From assembly GCF_900103365.1 (NCBI RefSeq), contig NZ_LT629703.1, forward strand, positions 3,720,001 to 3,784,000: a stretch of 64,000 bases of DNA, given 5' to 3'. Within the stretch, counting starts at the first letter, position 1. The number at the start of each line of letters is the position of its first letter. Below are positions 50,830-61,276 of the stretch, one piece after another. The notes under the pieces were generated by a model. It saw only the letters and a list, made by a program, of their open reading frames with translations. It was not told the DNA's origin and ran no database searches. Source of the stretch: Afipia sp. GAS231 (GTDB lineage Bacteria > Pseudomonadota > Alphaproteobacteria > Rhizobiales > Xanthobacteraceae). The position numbers and the translations under genes were made by a program.

Positions 50830-52584
50830 CTACAACGGCAATTCCGGCTCGCGGCGGGCGTTGCGCCTTGCGGTGGTGGCCGAGGGCGAGGTCGTCGAGC
50901 GCACAAAGCTCCAGCGGATCGACGGGGCGGTCCGCGAATCCTGCCGGATCACGATCTGGGCGGTGCGGCGGGGGCCGTCATTGCCGGCCAGGAACACGCT
51001 GTCCTCGAGGTCGACCTTGTCGTCGAGCGCTTCAAAGGTCCAGACGTCGCGGTTCGGCAATACCAGCATGACGCCGCGGGCGTCGCTGAGGCGGCTCGCC
51101 TTGACAGCGGGATGCAGATGAAACCGCACGGCAAAGTCGGTCTCGTTACCTTTAATGCGCGCGCCCGGCGCCGGCGACACCGTGTCCTCGCCGTCGAGCC
51201 GGGCGCCGTCCTGGGCAATCATCAGTACCCGGCGATGCACGATGCCAAATCGCGCGAGATAGCCGTCGTGCGAGGTGTGCAGCAGGTCGCCGTTCGCGAC
51301 CGCCTCGCGATAGCTCTCCACATTGGACGGACCGCTGACAACAGGCGCGCCCTGCAACAGGCGCTTCATCGCCGACAGTTCGACGAACTGGCACGACGAA
51401 GTCTCGTGATAGGTCAGGGTCGAATGCGCCGCGGTCGAGCGCGCGAAGGCGCGCCAGTTGTCGCGGCCGGTCGAGGGCATGCCGCAATTGACGACGATCC
51501 GGCTCGGCCCCGAGGACAGTTCGAACGCCAGGCAGCCGGCATGCGCGTCCTGGCTGACATTTGGCGGCGGCGGCGGGCCGGTGTCGATGATGACGGTGGT
51601 GGCGCCGGCATCGAGGCGCTGAAATCCGGTATGCGGCATGCTCGACATCGGCACGCCGTGGGTGTCGTCGTAGGCGAGCAGGGTCGCGACCAGGTCGGAC
51701 GGCGCGTTGCTCATGCCGTTGAACAGCGCAAAGCTGCCGTCGCCGTGGCGGAAGAAGCGCAGCATCGGCATCATGCGATCGATCGCGTTCAGCAGCGCCG
51801 CCGGCGGCGCGATGTTGCGCGCTGCAAATGTCTGGCGCAGCGGCAGCATGTCGCTGAGCAGTTCGACCAGCGCGCCGGGATTGCGCGAAATGTGCCCGCC
51901 GTCGGGCAGGATCTGCCGTTGCAGTTCGTCGGACAGCCGCCTTGTTGCCGAGCGGATGTGCTTGGCCTGGTTGGCCAGGCACAGCGAGGCGTAGCACAGC
52001 GCGATCAGCACCTGCAGCCGCGGGACGCCGTCGGCGATGTCGATCATGGTGTAGCGCAGGTAGCGAATCTCGCGGGTCAGTCCGCGCAGATATTTGCGAT
52101 AGAACTTGTTGTCGGTGTCGCCGAGCACCAAAGGCGCCTGCGACAACAGCGAGATCACCCGGCGCGCCAGCACGTCGGCGCGGCGTTCGAGCGGCCGCCG
52201 CCGCCCCGGATTCGAGATCCAGTCGTCGACCAGCGAGCGGGCGTTGGCGCGGGTCAGCGCGGTATCGGCGGCGCGCAAGTGCCGCAGCCATCCGAAGCCG
52301 AGCAGCGCCACTTCCCAGTCTTCCGACGGCGGCTCGAGATCGAAGATCGAGCGGCCGTGGCAGGTCACGATCTTGCCGGCGAAGACGAAGCGGCCGGCAT
52401 AGATTTCGGCGGCGCGGGTGGCGTCCGCGGTCCGCAGGTCATGCGGCGCGATGATCAGGCGGTCGGCCCGGCCCGGCCACAGCCGCGACAGCGCCACCGT
52501 CCCGCCGCTGGCGCGCGCCGCCATGCTCCGCGCAAAGCGGCCCATGATAAGCGTCGAGATGCGTCTGCGTTGAGCGACCGACAC
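50830..52584 (-). CDS. heparinase II/III family protein
   Basis: This 584-residue protein has an N-terminal alpha/alpha-toroid part (about 100-320; helical, for example LGFGWLRHLRAADTALTRANARSLVDDWI) and the heparinase II/III C-terminal beta domain (about 350-560). The latter includes GCLAFELSSGPSRIVVNCGMPSTGRDNWRAFARSTAAHSTLTYHETSSCQF, with the conserved R-x-S-A-A-H-S-T stretch. No signal peptide is clear. Its location between rsmB and purH is conserved in Rhizobiales, but its natural polysaccharide substrate is not known to me. Confidence 0.9.
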   Translation of the reverse strand: MSVAQRRRISTLIMGRFARSMAARASGGTVALSRLWPGRADRLIIAPHDLRTADATRAAEIYAGRFVFAGKIVTCHGRSIFDLEPPSEDWEVALLGFGWLRHLRAADTALTRANARSLVDDWISNPGRRRPLERRADVLARRVISLLSQAPLVLGDTDNKFYRKYLRGLTREIRYLRYTMIDIADGVPRLQVLIALCYASLCLANQAKHIRSATRRLSDELQRQILPDGGHISRNPGALVELLSDMLPLRQTFAARNIAPPAALLNAIDRMMPMLRFFRHGDGSFALFNGMSNAPSDLVATLLAYDDTHGVPMSSMPHTGFQRLDAGATTVIIDTGPPPPPNVSQDAHAGCLAFELSSGPSRIVVNCGMPSTGRDNWRAFARSTAAHSTLTYHETSSCQFVELSAMKRLLQGAPVVSGPSNVESYREAVANGDLLHTSHDGYLARFGIVHRRVLMIAQDGARLDGEDTVSPAPGARIKGNETDFAVRFHLHPAVKASRLSDARGVMLVLPNRDVWTFEALDDKVDLEDSVFLAGNDGPRRTAQIVIRQDSRTAPSIRWSFVRSTTSPSATTARRNARREPELPL

Positions 52585-52703
52585 GCCGTGCCTTGGAAGG
52601 GAGGGAGGGAATTGTGGCGAATCCTTTTAATCCGGAAACGCCAGCATGACACCATCTTGAAACCGCGCGAATCACCCGAAGGGTATGGGATTCCGGCTTA
52701 AAA

Positions 52704-54050
52704 TCAGGATTTAACCAGTCGTGCCGCGTAAAATCCATCCAACCCGCCAAGCCGGGGGTCTTCGTGGGGCAAATGGCAGGGCAGGGTGCGCAAATCGCCG
52801 TCTGCGGTGATGATTTCGCTGAGGCCCGCGACCTCGCCGGCCTCAACCGGCGCACGGCGGACGGCGGATTCGGTGGCCAAAAGCGCCGCGACCGCCTGCT
52901 CGCCTTCCTCGGGTTCGAGCGAGCAGGTGCAATAGACCAGCGTGCCGCCCGGCTTGAGCAGGGCGACGGCCTTGTGCAGCAACCGCTTCTGCAGGGTTGC
53001 CAGTGCCGCGATGTCGGCTTCCTGTCGCAACCAGGCGACATCAGGGTGACGGCGGATGGTCCCGGTCGAGGTGCAGGGTGCGTCGACCAGGACGCCGTCG
53101 AAGGTGCCGTCGCCGCCGGTCCATTCGGCGGCGTCGGTCACCACGTCACTGGCTTTGAGGTCCAGCCGGGCCAGATTGTCGCGCAGCCGCGACATCCGCG
53201 CCGGCGACCGATCGACCGCTGTGACGTCAGCGCCCGCAAGCGCCAATTGCGCGGTTTTGCCGCCGGGCGCCGCGCAGAGGTCGACGATGCGTTTGCCGCT
53301 GACGTCGCCAAAAAGCTTTGCCGGAAGTGCTGCGGCGGCGTCCTGCACCCACCATTGGCCTTCGGTAAAGCCGGGCAGCATCATCACCGAACCCTGCAGC
53401 AGGGTGCGGACGGTTCCGGTTGGCAGCGTTTCGCCATGCAGCCGCGTCGCCCATTGGGCTGCGTCTGTTTTCACGGTGATGTCGAGCGAGGGCTCATGGC
53501 TGATCGCCAGCGCCATCGCGCGCGCGTTGGCTTCGCCATAGGCGGCAATCCAGCGTGCCGACAGCCAGGGCGGAATATCCAGCGTCTGTGCCTTGACCTC
53601 GTCGATCAGGGGCTGGCCTTCGCGGGCGCAACGGCGCAGCACGGCATTGACGAGCCCGGCATATTTCGCGGCCCGCCGGTCCGATTGCACCAGCCGGACG
53701 CTGAGGTCGACGGCGGCATGATCGGGCACATCCATCCAGAGAATTTGCGCCGCGCCGATCAACAGCGCGCTTTGCGCGCGCGGCGCGTCGGTCGGGATGC
53801 CGCGATCGAGCAGGCGCGAAAGCAAATGGCCGAGGGTGCCGAGCCGCCGCAGGATCGTCGCCACAAGACGCCGCATCAGCGCGCGGTCGCGATCGGCCAG
53901 CGACTTCAGGCCGGGATGCGCGCCGGCGCCGTCGAGCTGGTCATCGAGCGTGCGGTGCTTGTGCAGGACGCCGTCGAGAATATCCGCAGCGATCCGCCGC
54001 GCCGCGAGACCAGGCACTTCGGAAGGTACTGCGAATCTTGAAGGGGGCAT
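52704..54050 (-). CDS. rsmB: 16S rRNA (cytosine-967 C5)-methyltransferase-like protein (RsmB)
   Basis: This 448-residue protein has an N-terminal NusB-like RNA-binding helical domain (about 10-150: ARRIAADILDGVLH, DRALMRRLVATILRRLG, AALLIGAAQI-type helices). A Rossmann methyltransferase domain follows, with VDLCAAPGGKTAQLAL (SAM-binding, about 262), DGVLVDAPCTSTGTIRRHPDVAW (first catalytic-region cysteine), and LVYCTCSLEPEEGEQ with the nucleophile cysteine TCS. It methylates C967 of 16S rRNA. Divergent from the SdhAF4-like gene; first gene of the rsmB-heparinase-purH cluster. Confidence 0.94.
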   Translation of the reverse strand: MPPSRFAVPSEVPGLAARRIAADILDGVLHKHRTLDDQLDGAGAHPGLKSLADRDRALMRRLVATILRRLGTLGHLLSRLLDRGIPTDAPRAQSALLIGAAQILWMDVPDHAAVDLSVRLVQSDRRAAKYAGLVNAVLRRCAREGQPLIDEVKAQTLDIPPWLSARWIAAYGEANARAMALAISHEPSLDITVKTDAAQWATRLHGETLPTGTVRTLLQGSVMMLPGFTEGQWWVQDAAAALPAKLFGDVSGKRIVDLCAAPGGKTAQLALAGADVTAVDRSPARMSRLRDNLARLDLKASDVVTDAAEWTGGDGTFDGVLVDAPCTSTGTIRRHPDVAWLRQEADIAALATLQKRLLHKAVALLKPGGTLVYCTCSLEPEEGEQAVAALLATESAVRRAPVEAGEVAGLSEIITADGDLRTLPCHLPHEDPRLGGLDGFYAARLVKS

Positions 54051-54222
54051 GAATCAGGAACGTCTCGGGAGGCGGAAAGGTTTCGGCGTATGCCTTTGAA
54101 AACAAAAACTCCTTTGGCAGGCGAATATGCCAAATGTAAGAATCGCCACGACGATTTCACGATTGTGATGTCATCCCGGCGTCCCTATTTTGGATACGAA
54201 GCGTGCCGCCGAAGAGTTTGAG

Positions 54223-54429
54223 ATGACCGACGATCCTTCACCACCCTCTGCGCCAGAACGCAAGCCGTTGACACCGGCTGCCGAGCGCGCCCTCGCCGAG
54301 GCCGAGGCGCGCCGCAAAGCCGCTGCGGCCGCCGCCACGCCGCATCCGAAGGAATTTCAGGGCCCGAAAGGCCCGGAACCGACACGATATGGCGATTGGG
54401 AGCGGAAGGGCATCGCCTCGGATTTCTGA
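54223..54429 (+). CDS. DUF1674/SdhAF4-type succinate dehydrogenase assembly factor
   Basis: This 68-residue protein ends in the DUF1674 signature GPKGPEPTRYGDWERKGIASDF (about 48-68), which in eukaryotic SdhAF4 shields flavinylated SdhA before complex II assembly. The N-terminal half is charged and Ala-rich and probably disordered. I prefer the ATG at 54223 over a TTG 11 codons upstream. The sdh genes are not in the window. It lies just upstream of the nuclease-like gene on the same strand. Confidence 0.88.
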   Translation: MTDDPSPPSAPERKPLTPAAERALAEAEARRKAAAAAATPHPKEFQGPKGPEPTRYGDWERKGIASDF

Positions 54430-54482
54430 GGCTGTCTTTGCAGGGCTTGCCGATTGCCCCGACTCACCCCCTAGTCGGACAA

Positions 54483-55070
54483 ATGCCCCCATACGAGAGG
54501 ATTCGTCCTTACCGGTCCGCCCGAAACCGCTGGTTTGCGGCGGCGCTGCCGTGGCTGTTCGTGATCGCCGTGGCGGCGGGGACGATGCTGCCTGTGCGTC
54601 ACTGGGTGCGTGACCTGTGGCAGCACCCGGCGGATAGTCAGGCGGCGCGAGACGCGGAAACCATCTGGCGACAGGCCGGCCATCCGGACCTGCACTATCC
54701 CGTCGACGTGCTGCGAACGATTGACGGCGACACGTTTCTGGCGCGCGTGCATGTGTCGCCCGGCCTCGACCTGACCACGCGGGTCCGCCTGCGCGGCATC
54801 GACGCGCCGGAGTTGAAAGCGGCCTGTCCGCAGGAATTGCAAATGGCCGAAGCCGCGACGGATGCCTTGCGCGCCTTGCTCGGCGAGGGCGAGGTCACGA
54901 TCTCAAATATCGGCCCGGACAAATATAGCGGCCGGGTCGACGCGGATGTTGCGACCAGGAAGACTCCAAACGTATCGAGCGCGATGCTCGCGGCCGGTCA
55001 TGCGCGCAGTTACAACGGCGGCCACCGCAGCGGCTGGTGTGCGAATGCCGATCAATTGCTTCCGAAATGA
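54483..55070 (+). CDS. thermonuclease-like (SNase) domain protein with N-terminal anchor
   Basis: This 195-residue protein has one membrane segment (about 18-37, WFAAALPWLFVIAVAAGTMLP) and then an SNase-like OB-fold (about 75-190). The fold shows VLRTIDGDTFLARVHVSPG, RVRLRGIDAPELKA (the calcium- and substrate-binding Arg/Asp/Glu set) and a later KYSGRVDADV segment. The second catalytic arginine region is less well kept, so nuclease activity is likely but not certain. Start chosen at the ATG 54483, which gives the membrane anchor. A bidirectional terminator lies just after its stop. Confidence 0.83.
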   Translation: MPPYERIRPYRSARNRWFAAALPWLFVIAVAAGTMLPVRHWVRDLWQHPADSQAARDAETIWRQAGHPDLHYPVDVLRTIDGDTFLARVHVSPGLDLTTRVRLRGIDAPELKAACPQELQMAEAATDALRALLGEGEVTISNIGPDKYSGRVDADVATRKTPNVSSAMLAAGHARSYNGGHRSGWCANADQLLPK

Positions 55071-55071
55071 A

Positions 55072-55095
55072 AAAGCCGCGCGGCTGCGCGGCTTT
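55072..55095. terminator. bidirectional intrinsic terminator
   Basis: AAAGCCGCGC and GCGCGGCTTT form a ten-base stem around GGCT, ending in T-runs on both strands. It separates the convergent nuclease-like and L,D-transpeptidase genes. Confidence 0.88.
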
Positions 55096-55114
55096 CGTAT
55101 TGAGATGTCGCGGA

Positions 55115-55627
55115 TCAGCGCGTGACGGTCACGCTGGTGCCGACCGAGACGCGTTGATAGAGGTCGGTGATATCGGCGTTCAGCATGCGGATGCAGCCGT
55201 AGGAGACGAAGCCGCCGACCGAGCCCGGCATGTTGGTGCCGTGGATGGCGTATTCGCCGCCGGCCAGGGTCATCGCCGCGACGCCCATCGGGTTGCGCGG
55301 CGAGCCACCTTCAATCAGGTCCGGAATGTTCGGCTTGTCGCGCTTGACTTCCTTCGGCGGAGCCCAGGCCGGGTTGCGGTACTTGCCGTCGATCCGGGTG
55401 GTGCCGGCCCACTGCTTGCCGGACTTGCCGACGCCGACCGGGTAACGCATGGCGTGGCCGGAATCGAGAATGAGATACAGCCGGCGCTCGTTGGTCTTCA
55501 CCACGATCGTGCCCGGCGTGTAATCGCCGCGGATGCCGACCATCTCCGGCCGCGCTTGCGCTGCCGACGACATCAAAACGCCTGCCCCAATGGTGGCGGC
55601 CAGCGCCATCGCTACTTTGATCGACAT
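55115..55627 (-). CDS. exported L,D-transpeptidase (ErfK/YbiS/YcfS/YnhG family)
   Basis: This 170-residue protein has a Sec signal (about 1-25, ending SSAAQAR) and a YkuD domain whose active site is complete: IHGTNMPGSVGGFVSYGCIRM holds His, the SxGC cysteine and arginine (about 130-150). It ends in VSVGTSVTV. It makes 3-3 crosslinks in peptidoglycan or attaches proteins to it, in the periplasm. I use the ATG at 55627 (MSIKVAMALAATIG); the frame is open for four more codons. It contains a tract of conserved strands before the active site (VVKTNERRLYLIL, MRYPVGVGKSGKQWAG). Confidence 0.93.
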   Translation of the reverse strand: MSIKVAMALAATIGAGVLMSSAAQARPEMVGIRGDYTPGTIVVKTNERRLYLILDSGHAMRYPVGVGKSGKQWAGTTRIDGKYRNPAWAPPKEVKRDKPNIPDLIEGGSPRNPMGVAAMTLAGGEYAIHGTNMPGSVGGFVSYGCIRMLNADITDLYQRVSVGTSVTVTR

Positions 55628-55999
55628 TCCAATCTCCACTTCCGCGCGCCCGTGCGAGGGGCCCTCAAATTGCCTGCAAATCCAGCGCGTTGCCGGTTTG
55701 CCGTCCTACCCACCCAATATTAACCGCGTGCCTTAACCGGATGGTTTCCACGCCGGGCCGGTGGTGAATTTCGATGAGGGGAAGAAACGGAATGTTCGAA
55801 TCAAAGTAAATGACTTGAAAACAACACTTGGCCGCGAAATGCGCACAAGGCCGCCACGCGGCTGACAAAGGCGTGACCGGGTCAAGGCAAGGGGGCAAGC
55901 AAGAGCCCGGATGACGGATTTACCGCCGCGAAGGGTGGGCAGCTACCGCGCGCGCCCCGCGCCCTGTTTGGGCGCGAGGCGGATGCAATCGACGGTCGC
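55628..55999. other. intergenic region between the L,D-transpeptidase and acs genes
   Basis: These 372 bases hold the promoter side of the transpeptidase gene and, near 55958-55976, a CGCGCCC/GGGCGCG hairpin after the acs stop (no T-run). The part around 55780-55850 is AT-rich. No gene seen. Confidence 0.5.
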
Positions 56000-57952
<1,953 letters not shown>

Positions 57953-58326
57953 CGTTCCCTCCACTCATCGCGGCGCCGTACCAAATCTGGCGGCCGCAAA
58001 CCCGATTTCATTGCCACGATTATGCGTCGCGGGGCGATCCCCGGACAAGGCGGAAACGTCTGCGACCTTGGTCGGTTGGGCGGCCCGCTGACCCCACCCC
58101 AAGTCAAAACGGCGATCATTTTCGCGGTTTGGAGGAGGTTGAAATCAACGTTATCGCGCGAATGGCTCCCATGACCGGTATCCAGTAACCGCAAATAACG
58201 GAATCGGGACTCGCAATGGCCATCCTTACCCCTTAAATGGCTTTCCCGGGGCCGGACGGCTCCCCCGGAACCAAGCCCATCAAGAGGCATTACCGGAAGA
58301 ACCAGCGGAGCAAGGCAACGACGACG
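57953..58326. other. intergenic region between divergent acs and topoisomerase IB genes
   Basis: These 374 bases should hold both promoters. I see a short GTTGAAATCAAC palindrome near 58138-58149 but no recognisable -35/-10 pair or regulator site. If topoisomerase starts at 58237 instead of 58327, the region is 90 bases shorter. Confidence 0.45.
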
Positions 58327-59502
58327 ATGATGGATCAGCAGAATTTCGAGGCTACGCGGCCCGTTTCCGCCGATCCTGCCGTTGCTTTGGCAGAAGCGCT
58401 CGGGCAATTGCCCAAAACAACCCCCTCCTTGAAGGCGCCGGCGAGAATTCCGGCGCCGAAGGCCAAGATCGAAACCCGCGCGACGGTGGAGTCACTGGCG
58501 CAGGGCCACGGGCTGAAGCTCGGCGATCAGAACGGGCTGACCATCCGCCGCATCAAGCGCGGAAAGGGATATTCATTCATTCGCGCCAATGGCACGCCGA
58601 TCCGACATGCCGGCACCATCAAGCGCCTGCACTCGATGGCGGTTCCGCCGGCCTATCGCGAAGTCCGCTATTCGGCGGATCCGGCGTCGCATCTGCAAGC
58701 CGTCGGCCTCGATGCTGCGGGCCGGTTGCAGTACCGCTATCACGCCGATTGGGAAAAGGTCCGCGAGCACCGCAAGGCGCATCGCCTGGCGCGGCTGGTC
58801 GCAGCACTGCCGAAGATCCGCCGCAACGTCTCGATGCACCTGTCGGGCAATGAGCCGACGCGTGAATTCGCGCTCTCGGCCGTGATCGAACTGATCGCGC
58901 GCACCGCGATCCGGCCTGGCAACGAGTCCTATGCCCGTCTCAACGGCACCCGCGGCGCCACCACGCTATTGAAGTCCAATGTCACCCTGGAAGACGACAG
59001 CCTGGTCCTGACCTTCAAGGCCAAGGGCGGCAAGGCCACGCGCAAGGAATGCGACGCGGCCAAGCTGGTGCGCGCCATCGGCATCCTGCGCACCGTTCCG
59101 GGCAAGCGCATGTTCCAGTACCGCGATAAATCCGGCACCGTGCGCGCCGTCTCGACCACGTCGGTGAACGCGTTCCTGCGCGAGATCGCCGGCATCAAGA
59201 TTTCGCTGAAGGATTTCCGCACCCTGATGGCATCGGCCGTGGTGCTGGAATCGCTGTCGCGGATTTCGCCGGCGGCCAGCGAGCGCGGCCGTCGCAAGCA
59301 GGTGCTCGACGCCGTGCGCGCCGCAGCCGACGAACTGTCGAACACACCGGCGATCTGCCGCAAGAGCTATGTCCACGACACCATCGTCACCGCGTTCGAA
59401 GACGGCATCCTCGAACGCTTTGCCGCGACGATGAAGGGCTACCGCACCCAGGCCAAGCGCGAAGCGCTGCTGGCGCAGGTGGTGACGGCGGCGGCGGCGT
59501 AA
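58327..59502 (+). CDS. DNA topoisomerase IB (bacterial type)
   Basis: This 391-residue poxvirus-like type IB topoisomerase relaxes supercoils by a tyrosine intermediate. The N-terminal part has IRRIKRGKGYSFI and HSMAVPPAYREVRYSADPASHLQAVGLDAAGRLQYRYH. The catalytic domain has IARTAIRPGNESYA (Arg), FKAKGGKATRKE, and near the end KSYVHDTIV with the active-site tyrosine. An in-frame ATG at 58237 would add 30 residues of basic, low-complexity sequence. Neither start has a good ribosome binding site, and family length favours 58327. Function probably in stress or DNA repair. Confidence 0.93.
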   Translation: MMDQQNFEATRPVSADPAVALAEALGQLPKTTPSLKAPARIPAPKAKIETRATVESLAQGHGLKLGDQNGLTIRRIKRGKGYSFIRANGTPIRHAGTIKRLHSMAVPPAYREVRYSADPASHLQAVGLDAAGRLQYRYHADWEKVREHRKAHRLARLVAALPKIRRNVSMHLSGNEPTREFALSAVIELIARTAIRPGNESYARLNGTRGATTLLKSNVTLEDDSLVLTFKAKGGKATRKECDAAKLVRAIGILRTVPGKRMFQYRDKSGTVRAVSTTSVNAFLREIAGIKISLKDFRTLMASAVVLESLSRISPAASERGRRKQVLDAVRAAADELSNTPAICRKSYVHDTIVTAFEDGILERFAATMKGYRTQAKREALLAQVVTAAAA

Positions 59503-59564
59503 GACGCACAAACGCGCGCGTCGTTTTTCTGCTCCGCCTGGAAGCCGCGTGAGCCGACCTCGGA

Positions 59565-60023
59565 TTACATCTTGCCAGGTGGCTGGCGCGCATCCGGTCC
59601 GGGATCCCGTCCCGTGGCCGCAATCGCCAGCCGTGCAAAATAATGCATCCAACCCTTTTCGTGGTTGGCGCACTGCACAGCGTTCGGCAAGCCGCTATGG
59701 GTCATGCACAGCAGGGTGCCGCCGTCGCGATCAATCAGATCGATCTCGATCAGGCTCGAGCCCGGCGGCACCTCCTCGTTGCCGTCCCAACCGAAACTGT
59801 AGGCCAGACGGTGGACCGGGACGACTTCGCGGAACGCGCCGCGGGCGGTATTGCCGCGCTCACCGATTCCCTTGACGAGGTAGAGCCCGTCCGGATGCGG
59901 CTCGGTCGCGGCCTCCGTGCCCATCCAGCTCAGGATTTTGTCAGGATCTGTCAGGAAGGCGAAAACCGTGGCACGCGGGGCCGCGATCTGGGTCTCGCGT
60001 CGAACGATGAGAGGCTCAGTCAT
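59565..60023 (-). CDS. SRPBCC (AHSA1-like) domain protein
   Basis: This 152-residue protein is one START/Bet v1-like cavity fold of the AHSA1 type: IVRRETQIAAPRATVFAFLTDPDKILSWMG at the N terminus, then FREVVPVHRLAYSFGW, and a C-terminal HEKGWMHYFARLAIAATG helix. Such proteins bind hydrophobic ligands or act as toxin-stress modulators beside ArsR regulators; none is nearby. Start at 60023 is set by the fold; the frame is open for another 44 codons on the same strand. Divergent from the nucleotide cyclase gene. Confidence 0.88.
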   Translation of the reverse strand: MTEPLIVRRETQIAAPRATVFAFLTDPDKILSWMGTEAATEPHPDGLYLVKGIGERGNTARGAFREVVPVHRLAYSFGWDGNEEVPPGSSLIEIDLIDRDGGTLLCMTHSGLPNAVQCANHEKGWMHYFARLAIAATGRDPGPDARQPPGKM

Positions 60024-60136
60024 CCATGCTGCTCCAAGAAGCTGCTCCAAGACCTGAATGGGGCAGATGGCAGCGCCGGGGCCGGTCGTCAAGGTTAGGT
60101 CGTGACAAGGATGGCGCGCCAACCCATGATCGCGCC

Positions 60137-61225
60137 ATGCAGCTCTCCTCGACACTCGCCTGGCTCGTCGATACGGCCGCCGAGACCGCGGGCGCCGACC
60201 GGCTGCTCGCGGAGCTTGGTGCGCATCTGGTCGCCGACGGATTGCCGCTCGTGGCGGGCGCGCTGACGCTCGACGTGCCGCACCCGCTGATTGCCAGACG
60301 CACCTGGCTGTGGCGCGCCGAAACCGGAGCGGTCATCGAAGCCGTGGACTTTGCGCCGGGCGCGACGGCGTTGGTACCGGAGGCGCCCAACCATGCCGGC
60401 CGCCGCTGGTTGAGTGAAATCGCGGAAGGCCGCGCTTACGAGGACGTCATCGGGCCGGGTCCGGACGGACCGTCGCTCGGCTGGATCGGGCCGCGTCCCT
60501 TCACCCCCAAAGAGACGAACGAACTCCGCCAGGCGGCACGCTTCGCGGCTTCGCCGCTTGCGGTCCTCGCCGTACGCGCCACGTTGACGGCAACGCTCGA
60601 AGCCTATCTCGGCCGGCGCAGCGCGGCGCGTGTGCTGGCAGCGCCGTTGCGACGCGACCGCGGCGAGACCATTCAGGCCGCGCTGCTCTATGCCGATCTG
60701 CGTAACTTTACCGCGCTCTCGGAGAGCAATCCTCCAGCGACTGTCATCGCCGCACTCGACGCCTGGTTCGATCGTATCGCCGGCGCGGTTCATGCGTTCG
60801 GCGGCGAGGTGCTGAAGTTCATCGGTGACGGTGTGCTGGCGATCTTTCCGGTGGTCAACGAGGCGCCGCGGCGCGCCTCCGAGGCGGCATTGCGCGCAGC
60901 GTCCGCCGCGCAGGCCGGGATGGCGCATCTGGATGACGAGCGGCGCCGACAAGGGCTGCCGCCGCTGTCGTTTGGTGCCGCGTTGCATCTCGGCGAGATG
61001 CTCTGGGGCAATATTGGCGCCGCCAACCGGCTCGATTTCACCGCGATCGGTCCGGCCGTTAACCTGGTGAGCAGACTCGAGGGGTTGTGCCGGCCACTCG
61101 GCAAGACGGTCCTTGTTTCCGGTGCGCTGGCGGCCGAGACCGACATCCCGTTGATGCCGCTTGGGACGCATTCTCTCCGCGGTATCGCTTCGCCCTGCGC
61201 GGTCTTCACCCTGCCGGAGGGTTGA
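60137..61225 (+). CDS. class III adenylate/guanylate cyclase
   Basis: This 362-residue protein has an N-terminal sensor-like part (about 1-165, no membrane segment) and a class III cyclase catalytic domain (about 175-355). The two metal-binding Asp residues are in LLYADLRNFTALSE and FIGDGVLAIFP, and the transition-state Asn/Arg region is GNIGAANRLDFTAIGPAVNLVSRLEGL. It probably makes cAMP. The ATG at 60137 (MQLSSTLAW) follows the end of SRPBCC in divergent orientation; a longer frame upstream has no family resemblance. The diguanylate cyclase gene lies 3' of it on the other strand. Confidence 0.93.
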   Translation: MQLSSTLAWLVDTAAETAGADRLLAELGAHLVADGLPLVAGALTLDVPHPLIARRTWLWRAETGAVIEAVDFAPGATALVPEAPNHAGRRWLSEIAEGRAYEDVIGPGPDGPSLGWIGPRPFTPKETNELRQAARFAASPLAVLAVRATLTATLEAYLGRRSAARVLAAPLRRDRGETIQAALLYADLRNFTALSESNPPATVIAALDAWFDRIAGAVHAFGGEVLKFIGDGVLAIFPVVNEAPRRASEAALRAASAAQAGMAHLDDERRRQGLPPLSFGAALHLGEMLWGNIGAANRLDFTAIGPAVNLVSRLEGLCRPLGKTVLVSGALAAETDIPLMPLGTHSLRGIASPCAVFTLPEG

Positions 61226-61276
61226 GCCGGATCGCCGGCATCGAGCGCCGGCGTGACCCCATCCACGGTTGATCGT

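Noticed and set aside
50674..52701. 675-codon plus-strand open frame opposite the heparinase gene
   Set aside because: Longer than the true gene but without domains; the minus-strand frame has heparinase II/III motifs and conserved neighbours.
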